From Brassica napus (lineage: Eukaryota; Streptophyta; Magnoliopsida; Brassicales; Brassicaceae), in assembly GCF_020379485.1 (NCBI RefSeq), contig NC_063435.1, positions 4,272,162 to 4,336,161 on the forward strand: a stretch of DNA of 64,000 bases. The letters run 5' to 3'. Position numbers and translations under genes: made by a program. Position 1 is the stretch's first letter, and every line of letters begins with the position of its first letter. A model generated the notes under the pieces. It did no database searches, was not told the origin of the DNA, and saw only the letters and a program-made list of their open reading frames with translations. Of this stretch, positions 21,573 to 30,123 are shown one piece after another.

Positions 21573-22634
21573 ATGGAGAATCGTACCGGTTTAACCTACA
21601 TGAACCGGAAATCAAGCGGTTTAACCGTAACCGACGATTCCTCTTCCGCCTTCAGCGACTGTAACAGCGACAGATCCGGCGAGTTTCCACCCTCTTCCTC
21701 CGAGAACCGCCGTCTCTTCCTCTCCCGCGCAGCTGAGAATCCCGACGATTTGATCCGTTACCTCGTATCGCATCTCGACTCTTCCTCCTCCTCCGTCGAC
21801 GAGCAGAAGCAAGCCGCCATGGAGATCAGGCTCTTAACCAAAGACAAACCGGAGAACCGGATCAAACTCGCTAGAGCCGGCGCGATCAAACCGTTGATCT
21901 CTCTCGTCTCTTCCTCCGACGCTCAGCTTCAGGAGCACGGCGTCACCGCCGTGCTGAACCTCTCCCTATGCGACGAGAACAAGGAGCTGATCGCTTCCTC
22001 CGGCGCGATCAAACCGCTCGTCAGGGCGTTAAAATCGGGAACGCCGACGGCGAAAGAGAACGCCGCGTGCGCTCTCCTCCGCCTCTCGCAGATCGAAGAC
22101 AACAAGATCGCGATCGGGAGATCCGGAGCGATTCCTCACTTGGTGAGCCTTCTTGAAACCGGAGGATTCAGAGGGAAGAAGGACGCGGCGACGGCTCTTT
22201 ACTCGCTCTGCTCGGCGAAGGAGAACAAGACCAGGGCCGTGGAAACGGGCGTTATGAAGCCGCTCGTGGAGCTGATGGCGGATTTCGATTCGAACATGGT
22301 GGATAAAGCGGCGTACGTGATGAATCTGCTGATGTCGGCGGCGGAGGCGAAGCCGGCGGTGGTGGAGGAAGGAGGAGTTCCGGTGCTTGTGGAGATAGTG
22401 GAGGTGGGAACGCAGAGGCAGAAGGAGATGGGCGTGTCGATATTGCTGCAGCTTTGTGAGGAGAGTGTGGTGTATCGAACCATGGTGGCGCGAGAAGGTG
22501 CGATTGCTCCTGTGGTGGCATTGTCGCAGAGTAGTAAGAGTCGAGCTAAGCTAAAGGCGGAGGCGTTGATTGAGATTCTAAGACGACCCAGACAACAACA
22601 ACAACAACAACAGTTAGATTGTAACAGAATCTAG
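21573..22634 (+). CDS. Armadillo (ARM) repeat protein, At5g58680-like
   Basis: Single-exon 353-aa protein. I take the ATG at 21573 (MENRTGLTYMNRKSSG), which gives a length close to the Arabidopsis counterpart; upstream in-frame codons lack an ATG context. After a serine-rich, likely disordered N-terminus (to about residue 60) comes a run of ARM repeats of about 41 residues, each with the pattern ...GAIKPLVxLL/LSS...ENAACALLRLS...N (clear copies around residues 110-300). The C-terminus ends in a polyglutamine run encoded by CAA repeats. ARM repeats form a protein-binding superhelix; close plant relatives are the ARM halves of U-box E3 ligases, but no U-box is visible here, so this is an ARM-only protein, perhaps an adaptor. 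High third-position GC contrasts with its AT-rich surroundings. Confidence 0.9.
   Translation: MENRTGLTYMNRKSSGLTVTDDSSSAFSDCNSDRSGEFPPSSSENRRLFLSRAAENPDDLIRYLVSHLDSSSSSVDEQKQAAMEIRLLTKDKPENRIKLARAGAIKPLISLVSSSDAQLQEHGVTAVLNLSLCDENKELIASSGAIKPLVRALKSGTPTAKENAACALLRLSQIEDNKIAIGRSGAIPHLVSLLETGGFRGKKDAATALYSLCSAKENKTRAVETGVMKPLVELMADFDSNMVDKAAYVMNLLMSAAEAKPAVVEEGGVPVLVEIVEVGTQRQKEMGVSILLQLCEESVVYRTMVAREGAIAPVVALSQSSKSRAKLKAEALIEILRRPRQQQQQQQLDCNRI
22590..22612 (+). repeat. (CAA)n coding microsatellite
   Basis: CAA repeats encoding a Gln7 run near the ARM protein's C-terminus. Length variation would alter only the tail. Confidence 0.9.
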
Positions 22635-23730
22635 AGAGTATGTGACTGATGAGTGATGATCATCTTTGTTATTGTTAAATCTAAATTTTGTGAATAGTGT
22701 GGGAGACTGAGCGGTGTGTATATAATACAGATGCTTGATTTGGGCTTTTATTAATAGGACTTTATAAACCCATCTAACGTGCCTATGGACGGGCTCAATT
22801 GATCATGTCCATTGTCTAACCCCTGATTATGTACGTAGGTATGGAGATCAACCATGTTCAGCTTTGTTAACTCAACTTTAGTACAAATAAATCCACGTGA
22901 ATATAATAAAATACTGATTTACTAAGTTTAAACCGGTTAACATGTAATAACTTTGGACATGTCTATTATAAGACCACCTCCATCGGAGTATGTAAACATG
23001 GGTTCTAAAAAAAAAAAGCAAAAAAAATAAATGAAAAAAGGGAAAAGTAGACAGAACCGCTGTCTAAAAGAGGAGTTGTGGAGCTGTTAAAAACCCCAAA
23101 CGTGGCAGTTTAGTATAGGTTAATCGTTTCAGGCAAAAGGGGAAAAAATTAAGGCGTCTCTCTCTTTCACGAGTCCAAAACTTCAATCCCTCTGGATTTT
23201 TTGTGTTGATTTTCTCAACAAAATTAATTAGGGCATGTCTCTCCTTTTTGGTTCGAGAAATCGTCTTGTTGATGTTGCTTGATGGGTGCTTCGTTCTCTT
23301 CCAAATCCGGCCATCATGAAATCACTGAGAAGGTTCGGATTATTTTTTTTTTGTATTGATTTGATGCTCGTGAATTGCATTCTGGTGATTATAATTGAAA
23401 ATTTTGTTTTGTTGATGAGAATTTATATTAGATTTGACTCGAAAATTTTGTTTTGATGATGAGATTTGAGAGACTCCATGGACAGAGGAGACTGTGACAA
23501 ACACTCACCGAAAACTTGCCGGAACTTCGTCGAGCTATCACGGAGAGGTTACTACGACAACGTTCTCTGTCACAGAATCATCAAGGTCTGTTCTTTATTT
23601 TCTAATCTGAATTTTTAGTTGTACTGAGATCACGGTGATGATGAAAGTTTGTTCCTTTGGTATTGATTTTGTCTCAGGATTTCATTGTGCAAGGTGGAGA
23701 TCCTACTGGAACTGGAAGAGGTGGCCAATC

Positions 23731-23735
23731 CATTT
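23731..23735. repeat. Copia 1 target-site duplication (CATTT), left
   Basis: CATTT directly before the 5' LTR, repeated at 28591-28595 after the 3' LTR. Confidence 0.9.
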
Positions 23736-24083
23736 TATCAGTCACTCAGCTTCAAGCCCATCAGTTAAGCCCAACTTGAAGTCCATAAGTCAGTCAGAGA
23801 CAAAAGCTTCTCAACGGTCTTCTTCTTCAACCTGCAAACAAGACAAAATCAATTGTACACAGGCAGCTCAGCTAAAGCAAAAAGAAAAGCACAGCACAGC
23901 TGGCAAACCACAGCCTGTCTCTAACAAGAATTGATTTGAAGCACTCCAAGACAATGAAGACCAATGAAGAAAACCCTAGACTTTTCTATCTATAAATATG
24001 TTATCAAGTTGTAATAACAATCTAAGAAAGCAATAACAAAGAGCAAAAGACTCACCTTTCTTTCATATCTCTGTCTACTTTCA
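23736..24083 (+). repeat. Copia 1 5' LTR (348 bp)
   Basis: Starts TATCAGTCACTC and ends CTACTTTCA. It differs from the 3' LTR at five of 348 positions by my reading. A TATA-like CTATAAATA lies at about 23991-23999. The start is TA rather than the usual TG. Confidence 0.92.
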
Positions 24084-24095
24084 TGGTATCAGAGC
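24084..24095 (+). other. Copia 1 primer binding site (initiator tRNA-Met)
   Basis: TGGTATCAGAGC directly follows the 5' LTR, the usual minus-strand primer site of plant Copia elements. Confidence 0.9.
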
Positions 24096-24111
24096 TCTTG
24101 GTAGCTCGATC

Positions 24112-25027
24112 ATGGATTTAGAACCTTATCGCCCTCCCTCTCTCAACATAATCCACTGTGTGACTGTCAAAGCTCACAGAGGAGAATTTTTTCTTTTGGA
24201 AGCGTCAGTTCCAGTCCTTTCTCAGTGGACAGAGGCTCTATGGCTTTGTCACTGGTTCCGAGATTCAGCCCTCTGAGACTCTCATGGCTCCAACAATCTC
24301 TGACGTTTCTACCCCCATTCCAAACCCCGACCATCCGCTTTGGTTCCAAAAAGACCAAGTTGTCCAAGCGTGGCTTCTTGGTTCCCTCTCCGACTCCATT
24401 CAACACTTGGTTATGCACTGCTCAACAGCCAAGGAGATCTGGAGCACCATCGAAGAGCACTTCAACAAACCCACAAACTCCAGGTTGTTTGAGCTTCAAC
24501 ACAAGATGCAGACGGTCTAAAAGGCAAATAAAACCATGGCTCTCTATCTTCAGGAGGTCAAGACCATCAGTGATCAACTCTCTTCCATTGGCTCTCCGAT
24601 GACAGAAGCGATGAAGATTTTTTCTGCTCTCCGAGGCCTTGGTCGTGACTATGAGCCTATCAAGACTTCGATTGAGGGGGCCATTGATACTCATCCTCCT
24701 CCAACGTTTGACTCTATTGTTCCTCGACTGGTGGCCTTTGATGATAGACTTCTAAGCTACACCACGAGCCAAGAGGTCTCATCTCACATGGCATTTGCGT
24801 CCATGCGTACAAACTACTCTCGTGGACGTGGATACAGAGGCCGTGGTGGTAGAGGTCGTGGTTACTCCACCAGAGGCAGAGGCTTTACTCAACAGATCTC
24901 CTCTTCTGATGGAGACACGCGTTAGTCATGTCAGATCTGCGGCAAGACAGGTCACTCTGCTCTCAAGTGCTACCACAGGTTCAACAACAGCTATCATGAG
25001 GAAGAACTGCCCCAGGCCCTGGCAGCA
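24112..25027 (+). pseudogene. Copia 1 gag region with frameshift and two stops
   Basis: The start ATG at 24112 (MDLEPYRPPSLN) is out of frame with the rest because of an apparent extra A near 24170 (VTVK then LTEENFFLWKRQ). From there the gag reading frame is shared with pol but is interrupted by TAA at 24518-24520 and TAG at 24923-24925. It encodes the usual Copia gag capsid-like part, an RGG-rich basic stretch, and a CCHC zinc knuckle (CQICGKTGHSALKC) just after the second stop. The element cannot make a full gag-pol by itself, though replication in trans remains possible. Confidence 0.85.
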
Positions 25028-28000
25028 ATGCGTATCACTGATGTGTCAGACGATGCTGGTTCTGAGTGGTACCCAGACTCCGGTGCTACCAGTCATGTTA
25101 CCAACTCTACACGTCATCTGCAGCAGTCACAACCCTACCACGGAGGTGATACTGTGATGATTGGTGATGGCAGTTACTTACCTATCATGCACACGGGATC
25201 TACCGTTATTGGTTCCTCTTCAGGTAAACTTCCTCTCAATGATGTTGTTGTTTGCCCTCAGATTGCCAAATCCCTGCTATCTGTATCAAAAGTTACAGCT
25301 GATTATCCTTGTTCTGTGAAATTTGAAAATATTGGGGTTCGTGTTAAGGACAAGAACACAAAGACGGTACTTACCACGGGAAAAAAGCTTAATGGGTTGT
25401 ATCGGTTGGAGACCAAGCAGTCAATAAAGGCTCTCTACTCCTCTAGACAACGTTCGGCTTCGGATGAAGTTTGGCATAGGAGATTGGGTCATCCTCACCA
25501 GCAGCTTCTCCAACATCTGTCAGCAAATAAGCGCATTTCAATAAGCTCCGTGACCAAGAAGATGTGTGCATCATGTCAGCTTGGGAAGAGTAGTAGATTA
25601 CCTTTTCAGTCTTCTAGTTTTGTAGCAAAAAGGCCTTTGGAAAAGGTTCATCGTGATTTGTGGGGACCTGCACCAACTATGTCAGTTCAAGGCTTTAGAT
25701 TCTATGTAATCTTTGTCGACCATTGGTCAAGATACTGTTGGATCTACCCTATGAAATACAAGTCAGAATTTTATTCGATCTTTTGCAAGTTCCAAGCTCT
25801 AGTTGAAAACCAACTGAGGTGTAGAATTGGTACCTTTCAGTGCGACGGTGGCGGTGAATTTATCAGTTCTACCTTTCTCGAACACTTGCAAAAAGATGGA
25901 ATCAAGCAGCAGATGTCCTGTCCCTACACACCTGAGCAGAACGGCTTGGCTGAACGGAAGCATCGTCACATCACGGAGCTTGGTCTCTCTATGATGTTTG
26001 ACAGTAAGACACCTTTGAAGTTTTGGGTTGAAGCCTTCTTCACTGCGGTCTTTCTCGCTAATCTTCTTCCTACATCAACCCTGCCAAATCATCAAACTCC
26101 TTATCAGAAATTATTTGGTAAACGTGCTGACTACACATTTCTTCGTACCTTTGGTTGTGCTTGCTATCCTTCTATGCGTGATTATGCTCACAACAAGTTC
26201 GATCCTCGGTCTCTGAAGTGTGTGTTTCTTGGCTACAATGATAGATACAAAGGGTATCGCTGTCTCTATCCCCCAACTGGACGTGTTTATATTACACGCA
26301 ATGCGTTGTTTGATGAAAAAGAATTTCCTTTTGCCAATGTCTACAAGCAAAGCCATCCTTCAGTTCTAACTCCATTGCTCAAAGCTTGGCAAAAGAGCTT
26401 CATCCCTACTGCACCGTCTTCTCAAGCTCCTCAGCCTACACCAGTTGAGTCTGTGGTTCTTCAGTCTGATACATCTCTGTTTACGGCTGCAGACTTTCCT
26501 CCATTGGTCGCAGCTGCAGCGCCTGTTCCATTAGAATCAGCTTCACCAAGTCCTACTCCTTCCTCAGCTTCTGCTCCTTCACCTCAAGAGATACCTGTTC
26601 CACATCAAGGACACTCAATGATCACTAGAGCAAAAGCTGGCATTGTCAAACCAAACCCACGATATGTGTTGCTCATGCAGAAAGTGGTTATCCCTGAACC
26701 ACGTTCTATTGCTGCAGCACTTAATCATCCTGGTTGGCACAATGCAATGCAAGAAGAGTATGATACCTGTGAAGAGACGAACACGTTCACTCTTGTGCCT
26801 CGCACTCCTGATATGCATGTTCTTGGCTCAGGATGGGTTCATCGTGTGAAGCTTAATGCTGATGGCACTTTGAACAAGCTCAAGTCTCGCGTGGTGGCAA
26901 GAGGTAACGAGCAGGAAGAAGGTGTTGATTACTTAGAGACCTACAGTCCAGTTGTTATAATGGCATCAGTAAGGACTATTCTACACATGGCTACGGTGCT
27001 GAATTGGGAAATTAAACAAATGGATGTTAAGAATGCGTTCTTACATGGAGATCTCCATGAGAAAGTTTTCATGAGGCAGCCTTCCGGGTTCGTTGATAAG
27101 CAGAAACCTGATCATGTATGGAGTCTCAACAAGGCTATCTACGGATTGAAACAGGCTCCCCGAGCCTGGTTCGACAAGTTCAGCACCTTCCTTATCGATT
27201 TTGGATTCCGCTGCTCCAAGTCTGATCCCTCCCTGTTTGTCTACACCACAGAAAAAGACATCATCATCTTAATGTTGTATGTAGATGACATGGTGGTGAC
27301 AGGGAATAGTTCTGAAGTACTCTCGAAGCTACTTCAACAACTTAACAAGGAGTTTCGTATGAAGGACCTGGGAATGATTCACTATTTTCTCGGCATTCAG
27401 GTTCAGAGTCATGATAAAGGCTTGTTCCTATGTCAACAGAAGTATGCTGAGGACTTACTTGCTGTTGCTTCGATGTCTGATTGCTCTTCCATGCCAACTC
27501 CTCTTCCCCTGCAGCTCAACAAGGTACAGGATCAAGGTGTGCCGTTCTCTAATCCTACCTACTTCAGGAGTCTCACAGGGAAGTTACAGTATCTTACCTT
27601 GATGCGACCAGACATTCAATTCGCTGTCAACTATGTATGTCAGAAGATGCATGCTCCGACAGTATCTGATTTCACTCTCCTGAAAAGAATACTCAGATAT
27701 GTCAAAGGCACACTGACGATGGGAATTTCACTTCACAAGGATACTGATTTCACTCTCACCGCTTATAGCGACAGTGACTGGGCAGGATGCAACATCACTC
27801 GTCGATCCACTGGTGGGTTCAGCACATTTCTCGGTAAAAATCTAATCTCCTGGTCCTCTCGCAAACAACCTACGGTATCTAAGAGTTCAACTGAAGCAGA
27901 GTATCGCACCTTATCAGAAACAGCTTCAGAGATTACCTGGTTATGCTCGATCTTCCGTGAGTTGGGAATTCCGCTTCTTACAACTCCTCTGCTGCTGTGT

Positions 28001-28474
28001 GATAATCTGCCAGCAGTCTTGCTCTCTGCGAATCCTTCATTTCACTCACGCACCAAGCACTTTGCTCTTGACTATCACTATGTCAGAGAACGAGTTGCCT
28101 TGGGAGCCTTGGAGGTGAAACACATTCCGAATCATCAACAGATTGCTGACATCTTCACCAAATCACTACCGCTTGAAGCTTTCTCGACTCCTCGTGGCAA
28201 ACTCGGTGTCGACTCGATCGCCACACCTAGTTTGAGGGGGCCTATCAGTCACTCAGCTTCAAGCCCATCAGTTAAGCCCAATTTGAAGCCCATAAGTCAG
28301 TCAGAGACAAAAGCTTCTCAACGGTCTTCTTCTTCAACCTGCAAACAAGACAAAATCAATTGTACACAGGCATCTCAGCTAAAGCAAAAGGAAAAGCACA
28401 GCACAGCTGGCAAACCACAGCCTGTCTCTAACAAGAATCGATTTGAAGCACTCCAAGACAATGAAGACCAATGA
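25028..28474 (+). CDS. Copia 1 pol polyprotein (1148 aa, open)
   Basis: Open frame continuing the gag frame. Order of parts: aspartic protease (WYPDSGATSH, about residue 15); GAG-pre-integrase (VWHRRLGHPH); integrase core with the D, D, E residues (VDHWSRY, FQCDGGGEF, NGLAERKHRH); reverse transcriptase (RVVARGNEQEEGVDYLETYS, catalytic YVDDMVVTG about residue 751); RNase H (AYSDSDWAGC and TKHFALDYHY). The order integrase before reverse transcriptase defines Ty1/Copia. The frame reads through into the 3' LTR before its stop, which adds a non-viral tail of about 80 residues. The first ATG used here is internal to the ancestral polyprotein. Confidence 0.9.
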   Translation: MRITDVSDDAGSEWYPDSGATSHVTNSTRHLQQSQPYHGGDTVMIGDGSYLPIMHTGSTVIGSSSGKLPLNDVVVCPQIAKSLLSVSKVTADYPCSVKFENIGVRVKDKNTKTVLTTGKKLNGLYRLETKQSIKALYSSRQRSASDEVWHRRLGHPHQQLLQHLSANKRISISSVTKKMCASCQLGKSSRLPFQSSSFVAKRPLEKVHRDLWGPAPTMSVQGFRFYVIFVDHWSRYCWIYPMKYKSEFYSIFCKFQALVENQLRCRIGTFQCDGGGEFISSTFLEHLQKDGIKQQMSCPYTPEQNGLAERKHRHITELGLSMMFDSKTPLKFWVEAFFTAVFLANLLPTSTLPNHQTPYQKLFGKRADYTFLRTFGCACYPSMRDYAHNKFDPRSLKCVFLGYNDRYKGYRCLYPPTGRVYITRNALFDEKEFPFANVYKQSHPSVLTPLLKAWQKSFIPTAPSSQAPQPTPVESVVLQSDTSLFTAADFPPLVAAAAPVPLESASPSPTPSSASAPSPQEIPVPHQGHSMITRAKAGIVKPNPRYVLLMQKVVIPEPRSIAAALNHPGWHNAMQEEYDTCEETNTFTLVPRTPDMHVLGSGWVHRVKLNADGTLNKLKSRVVARGNEQEEGVDYLETYSPVVIMASVRTILHMATVLNWEIKQMDVKNAFLHGDLHEKVFMRQPSGFVDKQKPDHVWSLNKAIYGLKQAPRAWFDKFSTFLIDFGFRCSKSDPSLFVYTTEKDIIILMLYVDDMVVTGNSSEVLSKLLQQLNKEFRMKDLGMIHYFLGIQVQSHDKGLFLCQQKYAEDLLAVASMSDCSSMPTPLPLQLNKVQDQGVPFSNPTYFRSLTGKLQYLTLMRPDIQFAVNYVCQKMHAPTVSDFTLLKRILRYVKGTLTMGISLHKDTDFTLTAYSDSDWAGCNITRRSTGGFSTFLGKNLISWSSRKQPTVSKSSTEAEYRTLSETASEITWLCSIFRELGIPLLTTPLLLCDNLPAVLLSANPSFHSRTKHFALDYHYVRERVALGALEVKHIPNHQQIADIFTKSLPLEAFSTPRGKLGVDSIATPSLRGPISHSASSPSVKPNLKPISQSETKASQRSSSSTCKQDKINCTQASQLKQKEKHSTAGKPQPVSNKNRFEALQDNEDQ

Positions 28475-28590
28475 AGAAAACCCTAGACTTTTCTATCTAT
28501 AAATATGTTATCAAGTTGTAATAACAATCTAAGAAAGCAATAACAAAGAGCAAAAGACTCACCTTTCTTTCATATCTCTGTCTACTTTCA
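28243..28590 (+). repeat. Copia 1 3' LTR (348 bp)
   Basis: Same length as the 5' LTR with five differences. It is followed by the target duplication CATTT (28591-28595). Confidence 0.92.
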
Positions 28591-28893
28591 CATTTATGGG
28601 TATATTCTCTCTTTGGATCTTAATGCTTAATGCTTTTTCTTTTTCTGTCTCTTTATAACGTATGCCATGTATAATATGCAAGTTAGTTTGTTTCTCTTTA
28701 TTATGTATGTCGAGTTTACAATATTGTGTGTATTGTGTGCAGGTGAAGCTAGCTGAAGTAATTGGAAGTTTCACAACACCAAGAAGAATGGCTTTGTTCT
28801 GGTCTGACAAAAATGACCTGTTGATCGAGGCTACTACTCAGATCAGAACGTTGCTTTGTGGTGGTAAGAGTCATCCCGTTTAATTTAGTTATG

Positions 28894-28983
28894 CTAGACT
28901 GCAATGTGATCGCTCTTTCTAATGATATACATGTTCTGTTCTTCTTTTTATGGTAGACTGCAATGTGATCGCTCTTTCTAGCT
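28894..28983. repeat. Direct repeat, two copies of ~28 bp
   Basis: TAGACTGCAATGTGATCGCTCTTTCTA occurs at about 28894 and again at about 28956, just after the importin-alpha fragment. Confidence 0.85.
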
Positions 28984-29245
28984 GCATCATGTTGTAACTT
29001 AAATATATCATCTCATTTAAATATGTAATTATAGATTAAAATTATGCCATGATTATATTTGATATCTTTTTTAAAAGTAAAAATAATTTTATGTATTAAA
29101 AAAAATTAAGAACCTCAATGGGGTTCTCCCATTGGACCATCACAAAATTAATTATATTTGCAAAGATTCTTAGCTTCATAAAGTACATATTTAACAATTA
29201 AACTAATGGTTAGAACCCATCAAGTGTTCTAACCAATGGACATCT

Positions 29246-30123
29246 TTTAGGAAGCAGTACTAGGAGATTAGGATAATATCCAATCCTTTTAACTGGCAAT
29301 ATACATAACTACTCTTAATTGTATGACTTGATAATCTCCTCCAAACTCAGAGTCATCTTTTAAAATTTCTTATTTCAAGAGAGAATTTTTATTATTTCCT
29401 TTTTTAACAACTTTAAAGCTTTATAATTTAGGTATGATAGCAATAACTTAAAAGCTTTATAGTTTAGGTATAATGAGCAAAGATATATGGATTCATATCC
29501 AACTATTCTGATTACAATAGGCCTAATAAACGAAAAAGTATTGCTGAGAAGATAAAATAAAGGCGTAAACGTAGCTAGCTATACACGTGACGTGTGATTG
29601 AAAGCATTGAAGGAAGAAATGATGCCACCGTCGCACCGCTTCATGCGCCGCTAGAGATAATCAAGCCATGAAATCCGGGAACAACCGCCGCAAAAATGTC
29701 TTATTATGTAAATCATTCCTGTTTTATTTTAAGTCTTCCATCTTTCTATATATGGTGACGACTGACGAGCATAACACCAGTTTCTCAACCATTGGCTCTA
29801 CACTCTTACCGTAATTTTAAAAAACTTTTGGTCAACGGTCTGTTTTATGTAAACGGCTGAGTTTTGCTTTAAATACTAACTTCATTTCGGACAGCCGACA
29901 CATAATCATCTCTTATTAAGTTTTGTAGTACTATATTTTAATAGTATAGAATTATATATTATGATGACTAGTTCTTTTCTCAGACCAGTAGTAATTCTTT
30001 GAGGAACACATGTGTTTTACAAACACATAAAGTCTCTACCTTACTTTTTCCTTCTTGGAACATCATCTCTCTCTCTCTGTGTTTATTTTCTATCTGGTTA
30101 GACTTCCACAAGAAAACAAAAGA
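29246..30123 (+). other. Upstream region of the PLC1 gene, no other gene seen
   Basis: About 880 bp of AT-rich sequence. A (CT)n tract (30064-30078) lies in the probable 5' leader. An in-frame ATG at 30055 would add 23 residues (see rejected list). Confidence 0.45.

Larger units (their letters stand above)
23736..28590 (+). mobile_element. Ty1/Copia LTR retrotransposon 1 (4.86 kb), defective
   Basis: Complete structure: 5-bp target duplication, two 348-bp LTRs, a primer binding site right after the 5' LTR (TGGTATCAGAGC, 24084-24095, complementary to the 3' end of initiator tRNA-Met), gag-pol, and a purine-rich tract (TTTGAGGGGGCC) before the 3' LTR at 28243. Protease with DSGATSH and the overall sequence suggest an Ale/Retrofit-like lineage. 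The gag part is broken, pol is open. LTR divergence of about 1.4 percent implies a fairly recent insertion. It sits inside the cyclophilin exon of the chimeric gene. Confidence 0.95.
23281..28885 (+). pseudogene. Chimeric captured gene: CYP18-2-like cyclophilin fragment joined to importin-alpha fragment, split by Copia
   Basis: A small possible first exon (ATG 23282, MGASFSSKSGHHEITEK, donor at 23333) is followed by a cyclophilin piece: KHSPKTCRNFVELSRRGYYD, then NVLCHRIIK (about 23490-23586), GT-AG intron, and DFIVQGGDPTGTGRGGQSI (from 23678). The reading continues on the far side of the Copia element as YG and a donor GTATAT (28596 onward). After a further intron an exon at 28742-28863 encodes RRMALFWSDKNDLLIEATTQ and IRTLLCGG, matching the first ARM repeat of importin-alpha (WSDD...LEATTQFRKLL). 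The cyclophilin part matches the PPIL1/CYP18-2 family but lacks its N-terminus and everything after GGxSIYG, and HRI is preceded by Cys instead of Phe. Frame between the first exon and the cyclophilin part is not preserved. Whether it was ever transcribed is unknown. Confidence 0.6.
22975..29245. mobile_element. Candidate TIR element carrying captured gene fragments (Pack-type)
   Basis: The left edge (near 22975: TCCATCGGAGTATG, then ATGGGTTCTAA) resembles the reverse complement of the right edge (near 29245: GATGTCCATTGG, then GATGGGTTCTAA); a second similar right-hand copy ends near 29145. Between them lie cyclophilin and importin-alpha fragments with intact splice signals and a later Copia insertion. 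Mutator-like Pack elements carry such fragments. The terminal repeats are degenerate and I could not confirm a target duplication, so the boundaries are tentative. Confidence 0.35.

Noticed and set aside
22199..22521. Long minus-strand frames opposite the ARM gene
   Set aside because: They are shadows of a GC-rich coding region in the plus frame.
30055..30123. Upstream in-frame ATG that would extend PLC1 by 23 residues
   Set aside because: The extra residues are leader-like and CT-rich. Family members start MKESFK-like, which gives the known 561-aa length.
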